A stretch of 20,561 nucleotides of DNA from positions 1-20,561 of the forward strand of contig CALCIB010000344.1 in the NCBI GenBank assembly GCA_937907525.1. Reading direction: 5' to 3'. Position 1 is the stretch's first letter, and each line of letters starts with the position of its first letter. The translations under genes were made by a program, and so were the position numbers. Below, piece after piece: positions 16,202 to 20,561 of the stretch. Under the pieces are notes generated by a model that was given only the letters and a program-made list of their open reading frames with translations, was not told the DNA's origin and did no database searches. The DNA comes from an uncultured Planctomycetales bacterium. Lineage in GTDB: Bacteria > Planctomycetota > Planctomycetia > Isosphaerales > Isosphaeraceae.

Positions 16202-17587
16202 TCAACGCGGGGCGGCCGGACGGTCGGATTCCAGCGGCTGGACGTCCCCGGCCTCGGCCTGGCGGCGACGGAGCAAGATCGCCAGGCGGACGACCTCGTC
16301 GGCGTGTTCGGGGTCCGCCGAGAGGTCGTGGAGTTCGTCCGGGTCGTCGCGAAGGTCGAAAAGCTGGACGCGGTTGACGCGGGGATAGACGATGAGCTTC
16401 CACCGCTCGTCGCGGATGGCGCGCTGGACGTCGCGATAGGCGGTCAGGACGTCGGTTCGTCGAGTGCGAGTCTCGCCCTTGAGGACCGGGACCAGGCTGA
16501 GGCCCTCGCTTCCTTCCGGCCCGGCGACGCCCGCCAGTTCGCCGAGGGTCGGGAACAGGTCGTGAAGATAGGCGATGGCGTCGATCCGACGACCGACCGG
16601 AACGCCGGGACCGGCCAGGACCGCCGGGGCGCGCATCGAGTGCTCGTAGAGGTTCTGCTTGCCCATCAGGCCGTGGGAGCCGATCGCCAGGCCGTGGTCG
16701 CTGGCGAAGACGACGATCGTGTCCCCCTCGTGGCCGGCGTCGCGAAGCGCCTCCAGGATCCGGCCGACCTGCGCGTCGAGGTACTCGATCGAGGCGTAAT
16801 AGTCCCCCAGGTGCTTGCGGACGACCCCTGGGGTTCGCGGGTGGGGGGCCAACTCCTCGTCGCGGATCTTCAGTTCGCCGTTGTCGAACGGGTGGTCGGG
16901 GAGGAAGTTCGCCGGCAAGGGGAGGTCCGCGTCGTGGTATTTGGCGCGATACTCGGGGGGCGTGACGCGGGGGTCGTGGGGGGAGTTGAACGCGACGTAG
17001 CAGAGGAACGGGGCGTCGCCCTGGTGGTCCTTGAGGAACCGGACGGCCGCGTCGGCGAAGAGTTTCACCGAATGCTCGCCGCTTAAGCGCCTGGGGCCGA
17101 GCTTGCCGTCGGGTCCGAGATCCTGAAGCGGCAGCTTGTAGGGGTCGCCCATGCCTCCCATGAAGATCGCCTCGGCGCGCTGGAAGGAACGGGCGAGCGA
17201 CTCGGGGCCGTTGTGCCATTTGCCGGTGGCGAAGGTGGCGTAGCCGGCCTCGCCGAACGCCTCCGGCCACGTCCCTTGCCCTTTCAACTGGCGGTCGATG
17301 CGGAACAGGCCCCGGCCGCTCATGAGCATCGCCCGCGACGGCAGGCAGATCGCCCCTTCGAGGCCGCCGTTGCAGTAGACGCGGGTCAGGACCGTCCCGC
17401 GAGCCGCCAGGGCGTCGACGTTCGGCGAGTTCGCCGGCGAGCCCGGCGTCGCCACGGTGTCGGCCCGCTGGTCGTCGCTGAAGAGGAACAGGACGTTGGG
17501 CCGTCGCGCCGGGGCCTCGGCCGCGACGAGGGCCGTCGGGACCAGGAACATCGCCAGGACGGCGAGCGTCGAAAGCCGGCGGACCAT
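16202..17587 (-). CDS. Secreted sulfatase (formylglycine-dependent)
   Basis: A 461-residue arylsulfatase-superfamily enzyme that hydrolyses sulfate esters, probably on a carbohydrate. Residues 1-23 are a signal peptide (hydrophobic 6-22, cut near VAA). Motifs seen are metal-binding D38-D39 in LFSDDQRAD; the CxPSR site C81-LPSR, whose cysteine would be oxidised to formylglycine; TGKWH (121-125); SPHDP with H204; and SDHGLAIGSHGL (296-307) with D297/H298. The C-terminal LFDLRDDPDELHDLS segment is typical of the family. ATG 17587 matches the signal peptide start. Planctomycetes carry many such enzymes for degrading sulfated polysaccharides. The maturing enzyme is not encoded here, and the substrate and subfamily cannot be set. 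Confidence 0.93.
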   Translation of the reverse strand: MVRRLSTLAVLAMFLVPTALVAAEAPARRPNVLFLFSDDQRADTVATPGSPANSPNVDALAARGTVLTRVYCNGGLEGAICLPSRAMLMSGRGLFRIDRQLKGQGTWPEAFGEAGYATFATGKWHNGPESLARSFQRAEAIFMGGMGDPYKLPLQDLGPDGKLGPRRLSGEHSVKLFADAAVRFLKDHQGDAPFLCYVAFNSPHDPRVTPPEYRAKYHDADLPLPANFLPDHPFDNGELKIRDEELAPHPRTPGVVRKHLGDYYASIEYLDAQVGRILEALRDAGHEGDTIVVFASDHGLAIGSHGLMGKQNLYEHSMRAPAVLAGPGVPVGRRIDAIAYLHDLFPTLGELAGVAGPEGSEGLSLVPVLKGETRTRRTDVLTAYRDVQRAIRDERWKLIVYPRVNRVQLFDLRDDPDELHDLSADPEHADEVVRLAILLRRRQAEAGDVQPLESDRPAAPR

Positions 17588-17852
17588 GGCGTCGTCCCCG
17601 TCAAACGCCTCGAAAACGACGCCGCGAGAGGAGTCGATGGAGGTCGACGCGACGTTTGCGGGGTCTCCCGGCCTTGGAGACTCAGAGCGACGAGTCACGC
17701 CGAGTCCCCGGACCAGGAGCCCCAAGATGGAAACTGCCGACGTCGACCTCCAAGAGCAGGTTACCGCGGGGCGCGTCGCGGACGCCAGCCCCAAGATCCT
17801 TTGCGAGGCCGGTCGCCAAGCCGCCGTCAGGCCGCGAGCCGATTCGGGGGGA
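17588..17852. other. Divergent intergenic region, sulfatase / HerA-like ATPase
   Basis: This non-coding stretch belongs to a 382-bp gap between divergent genes. The plus frame of the downstream ATPase is open throughout it, but the translation (RVADASPKILCEAGRQ and similar) has no recognisable character and no ribosome site, so I read it as untranslated. I found no convincing minus-strand promoter for the sulfatase. Confidence 0.45.
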
Positions 17853-17882
17853 TTGGTGAGGGGCCTCGCCGGGTGCTGTAAT
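17853..17882 (+). promoter_or_regulatory. Candidate promoter for the HerA-like ATPase gene
   Basis: TTGGTG (17853-17858), an 18-bp spacer, then TGTAAT (17877-17882), extended as TGTAATAT. The -10 matches five of six positions, the -35 three of six. Initiation near 17890 would give a leader of about 80 nt before ATG 17970. Confidence 0.4.
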
Positions 17883-17969
17883 ATGAGAGCGTCCCCGGCT
17901 CGTCGCAAGACGGCCCGCGGGCCCCTTGTCGATCGATCGAGCCACATGCGCCGAGGCGGGTTCCGTCCG

Positions 17970-20408
17970 ATGAAGAACGAGGATTTCGAGAAGCTCGGGG
18001 TGTTCTATCTCGGCAAGGGGTACGACGTCCAGGAGCGGACGGGGACGCCCGACCTGTTGCTGTACGACTCCAAGCAGTTGACGACCCACGCCGTCTGCGT
18101 CGGCATGACCGGCAGCGGCAAGACCGGGTTGTGCATCGGCCTCCTGGAGGAAGCCGCGATCGACGACGTCCCCGTCATCGCCGTCGACCCCAAGGGGGAC
18201 ATCGGCAACATCCTGCTGACTTTCCCCAAACTCCGCGGCGAGGACTTCCTCCCCTGGGTCGACGCCGACGAGGCCCAACGCCGGGGGATCGACCGCGAGG
18301 CGTTCGCCGAGAAGACCGCCCGGACCTGGAGGGAGGGTCTGGCCGAATGGGGCCAGGACGGCGCGCGAATCCAGCGCCTGATGGACGCGGCCGACATGGC
18401 CGTCTACACCCCCGGCAGCTCCGCCGGGCTCCCCTTGACCGTCCTCCGCTCGTTCACCGCCCCCTCGGCCGCCGTGATCGAGCAGACCGAGACCTACCGC
18501 GATCGGATCGCCTCGGCCGTCTCCGGGCTGCTGGCGCTTCTGGGCGTCGACTCCGACCCGATGGGGGGGCGCGAGCACATCCTGCTCTCGACGGTCCTGG
18601 ACGACGCCTGGCGACGGGGGCGCGACGTGGCGCTCGCGGATCTCATCCGCGCCATCCAGGCGCCGCCGTTCGACAAGGTGGGCGTCATCGACCTGGAGAC
18701 CTTTTACCCGGCCAGGGACCGCTTCGCCCTGGCGATGCGGCTGAACAACCTGATCGCCTCGCCGGGGTTCGCCGGCTGGATGCAAGGAGAGCCGCTGGAC
18801 GTCGGCGGGCTGCTCTACGCGCCCTCGGGCAAGCCGCGGATCTCGGTCCTCTCCATCGCCCACCTGAGCGACGCCGAGCGGATGTTCTTCGTCACGATCC
18901 TCTTGAACGAGGTCCTCTCGTGGGTCCGGTCCCAGCCGGGGACGTCCAGCCTCCGCGCCATCCTTTACATGGATGAGATCTACGGCTACTTCCCCCCCTC
19001 GGCCAACCCGCCCTCGAAGAAGCCGATGCTCACGCTTTTGAAGCAGGCGCGGGCGTTCGGGGTCGGGGTGGTGCTGGCGACGCAGAACCCCGTCGATCTG
19101 GACTACAAGGGGCTGTCCAACTGCGGGACGTGGTTCCTGGGCCGGCTTCAGACCAGGCGCGACAAGGACCGCGTGCTGGACGGCCTGGAGGGCGCCTCGG
19201 CCGCGGCCGGCGCCGGCTTCGACCGCGCGGCGATGGACAAGACCCTTTCCTCCTTGGGCAAGCGGGTCTTCCTGCTCAACAACGTCCACGAGGCCCACCC
19301 GGTCGTCTTCGAGACCCGCTGGACCCTCTCATACCTCCGCGGCCCGCTCAACCGCGACGAGATCCAAACGTTGATGGCGCCGAGAAAGGCCGAGGCGGAC
19401 CCCGCCCCCGCGAAGCCCGCGCCGGTCCAGGAGGCGGTGCCCGTCGAGCCCGCCCCCGCCGCGCCCGTCTCGGGGAGCCGGCCGGTGCTTCCCCCCGACG
19501 TCCCCGAGTTCTTCGTGGTCGGCCCCGCGACGGGGAAGGCCCCGACGTATCGGCCCACGCTCCTGGGGATCGCCCGCCTGCATTACGTCGACAGGAAATC
19601 AGGCGTCGACTACTGGGAGACCCTGACCGTGCAACGCCCGGTCGCCGACGACGTCCCGGCCGACGTCTGGGAGGACGGGAAGCACCTCACCGGGCGCGTG
19701 CCGGCGCTCGACAAGGCTCCTCCCCTCGCCCCCGGCGCGACGTTCGCCGACCTCCCCGCCGCCATGACCCGCGCCAAGAACTACGCCGAGTGGGCCAAGG
19801 ATCTCAAGAATTACCTCTACCGCGAGCGCCGGCTGACCGTCTGGACCTGCCCCGAGTTGAAGGCTTACGGCCGCCCCGAGGAGACCGCCCGCGACTTCCG
19901 CGTCCGGCTTTCCCAGGGCGCGCGCGAGAACCGCGACGCGGCGATCGAGAAGCTTCGCGCCCGGTTCGGCCCCAGGCGCGTCGCCCTGGAGAAGAAGCTG
20001 GCCGCGGCCCACGAGGCGCTCGGGAGGGAGCGGGAGAAGGCGTCGAAGTCGAGTTGGGACGCGGCCGTCTCCCTGGGCACGTCCATCCTGGGGGCCTTCA
20101 CCGGCCGCAAGACCATGACCAAGACCAACGTCGCCAGGGTCGGGACCGCCGCCAGGGCCGCGACCAAGGCGGCGCGCGACCGCTTCCAGACCAGCCCCGC
20201 CCAGGACCGGCTCGACGCGCTCAACGAGGAATACGTGGACCTGGAGAACGAGTTCCAGACCGAGCTGGATCGAATCAAGACCACCGGCGGCGCGGACTCG
20301 CTCCAGCTCGACAAGCTGGAACTCGCCCCGCGCAAGGGCGACCTCACCGTCGAGCAGGTCGTCCTGGCCTGGACCGCCGAGCCGGTCGCGGAGGACGACG
20401 AGGCGTAA
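17970..20408 (+). CDS. HerA/DUF87-type P-loop ATPase with coiled-coil C-terminal half
   Basis: An 812-residue ATPase of the HerA/FtsK/VirB4 group, of unknown role. Walker A is GMTGSGKTGL (about 45-54), followed by VIAVDPKGDIGN. Walker B is ILYMDEIYGYFPP (about 331-343). The LATQNPVDLDYKGLSNCGTW sensor segment (about 369-388) and an arginine-rich LGRLQTRRDKDR follow. A Pro/Ala/Val linker (about 472-505) leads to an unassigned C-terminal half. That half contains a beta-like segment (YWETLTVQRP), helical Glu/Arg coiled coils (about 649-692 and 744-770) and, between them, WDAAVSLGTSILGAFTGRK, a Gly-rich amphipathic stretch. There is no membrane anchor. ATG 17970 is preferred; an in-frame ATG at 17946 is possible, and neither has a good ribosome site. 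Such proteins are widespread and annotated only as ATP-binding proteins. DNA translocation is a family-based inference. Confidence 0.85.
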   Translation: MKNEDFEKLGVFYLGKGYDVQERTGTPDLLLYDSKQLTTHAVCVGMTGSGKTGLCIGLLEEAAIDDVPVIAVDPKGDIGNILLTFPKLRGEDFLPWVDADEAQRRGIDREAFAEKTARTWREGLAEWGQDGARIQRLMDAADMAVYTPGSSAGLPLTVLRSFTAPSAAVIEQTETYRDRIASAVSGLLALLGVDSDPMGGREHILLSTVLDDAWRRGRDVALADLIRAIQAPPFDKVGVIDLETFYPARDRFALAMRLNNLIASPGFAGWMQGEPLDVGGLLYAPSGKPRISVLSIAHLSDAERMFFVTILLNEVLSWVRSQPGTSSLRAILYMDEIYGYFPPSANPPSKKPMLTLLKQARAFGVGVVLATQNPVDLDYKGLSNCGTWFLGRLQTRRDKDRVLDGLEGASAAAGAGFDRAAMDKTLSSLGKRVFLLNNVHEAHPVVFETRWTLSYLRGPLNRDEIQTLMAPRKAEADPAPAKPAPVQEAVPVEPAPAAPVSGSRPVLPPDVPEFFVVGPATGKAPTYRPTLLGIARLHYVDRKSGVDYWETLTVQRPVADDVPADVWEDGKHLTGRVPALDKAPPLAPGATFADLPAAMTRAKNYAEWAKDLKNYLYRERRLTVWTCPELKAYGRPEETARDFRVRLSQGARENRDAAIEKLRARFGPRRVALEKKLAAAHEALGREREKASKSSWDAAVSLGTSILGAFTGRKTMTKTNVARVGTAARAATKAARDRFQTSPAQDRLDALNEEYVDLENEFQTELDRIKTTGGADSLQLDKLELAPRKGDLTVEQVVLAWTAEPVAEDDEA

Positions 20409-20409
20409 G

Positions 20410-20434
20410 GGCCCTCCCCATCATGGGGAGAGCC
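20410..20434 (+). terminator. Terminator-like hairpin after the ATPase gene
   Basis: CTCCCCA (20414-20420), loop TCA, TGGGGAG (20424-20430), extended outward by GGC/GCC with one C-A mismatch. It starts 2 bases after the TAA. There is no U tract, so it may end or protect the transcript with help from other factors. Confidence 0.5.
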
Positions 20435-20511
20435 GTGACGGTCGTCGTTCGTCCCGATGGGACCGCCTCCCTGGAGTCTGTCCCATACGGGCGTCGCGGC
20501 CGGCGGAACGT

Positions 20512-20561
20512 CCTTCCCCCCTCGCGGGGGAAGGTGGCCCGAAGGGCCGGATGAGGGGGGG
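20512..20561 (-). repeat. Two-hairpin intergenic repeat, copy 2 (inverted, reaches window edge)
   Basis: An exact reverse complement of positions 63-112, including the lengths of the C and G runs. The element probably continues past the window end. The strand carrying the UUCG and GCGA loops is here the minus strand, so the two copies face each other across 20.4 kb. Confidence 0.75.

Overview
The window is a stretch of ordinary bacterial chromosome with very high G+C and strong G/C preference at third codon positions. The gene content suggests a planctomycete, probably of the Isosphaeraceae. Pointers are a formylglycine-type sulfatase, a Thermotoga-type DAHP synthase, small lineage-type proteins (a CxxC...HxxC mini-protein, an acidic-tailed 134-residue protein, an antitoxin-like remnant) and DUF1648 and SecG proteins with unusual tails. 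The family-level placement is inference from memory, not from a search.

Layout. (1) Positions 1-1055 are almost gene-free. They hold one copy of a two-hairpin repeat (63-112), a MITE-like element of about 150 bp with perfect terminal inverted repeats and a target duplication (188-347), and about 600 bp with no recognisable gene. (2) Positions 1056-4152 carry a small zinc-finger-like protein, a tandem-domain rhodanese (minus) and an MECR-like quinone/enoyl reductase (plus) that diverge from a symmetric promoter region, and an acidic-tailed protein closed by a clear intrinsic terminator. (3) Positions 4157-4596 hold decayed material: a possible minus-strand gene end and a frameshifted antitoxin-like gene. 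(4) Positions 4816-12046 form a long plus-strand housekeeping run: aroF-tpiA-secG-yicC-gmk-rpoZ-ftsK-DUF1648 gene. Stops and starts overlap at aroF/tpiA, yicC/gmk and gmk/rpoZ. (5) Positions 12014-17587 are all minus strand: sulfatase, then rlmN-ECF sigma factor-comF-hemC in close array, then a small secreted protein whose 3' end overlaps the DUF1648 gene tail to tail. (6) Positions 17970-20408 encode an 812-residue HerA/DUF87-type P-loop ATPase. It is followed by a hairpin and, at the window edge, a second copy of the two-hairpin repeat in inverted orientation.

How the genes fit together. Cluster 4 combines central metabolism (aroF, tpiA), protein export (secG), RNA turnover and nucleotide supply (yicC, gmk), transcription (rpoZ) and chromosome segregation (ftsK). 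Cluster 5 combines ribosome methylation (rlmN), a sigma factor with no visible anti-sigma partner, a ComF-type phosphoribosyltransferase and haem synthesis (hemC). No CRISPR array, tRNA, rRNA, prophage or complete insertion sequence was seen. I found no convincing new multi-gene system. The most distinctive signals are the MITE-like element, the structured repeat at both window edges, the symmetric divergent promoter, the orphan sigma factor inside a housekeeping operon, and the HerA-like ATPase with an unassigned C-terminal half.
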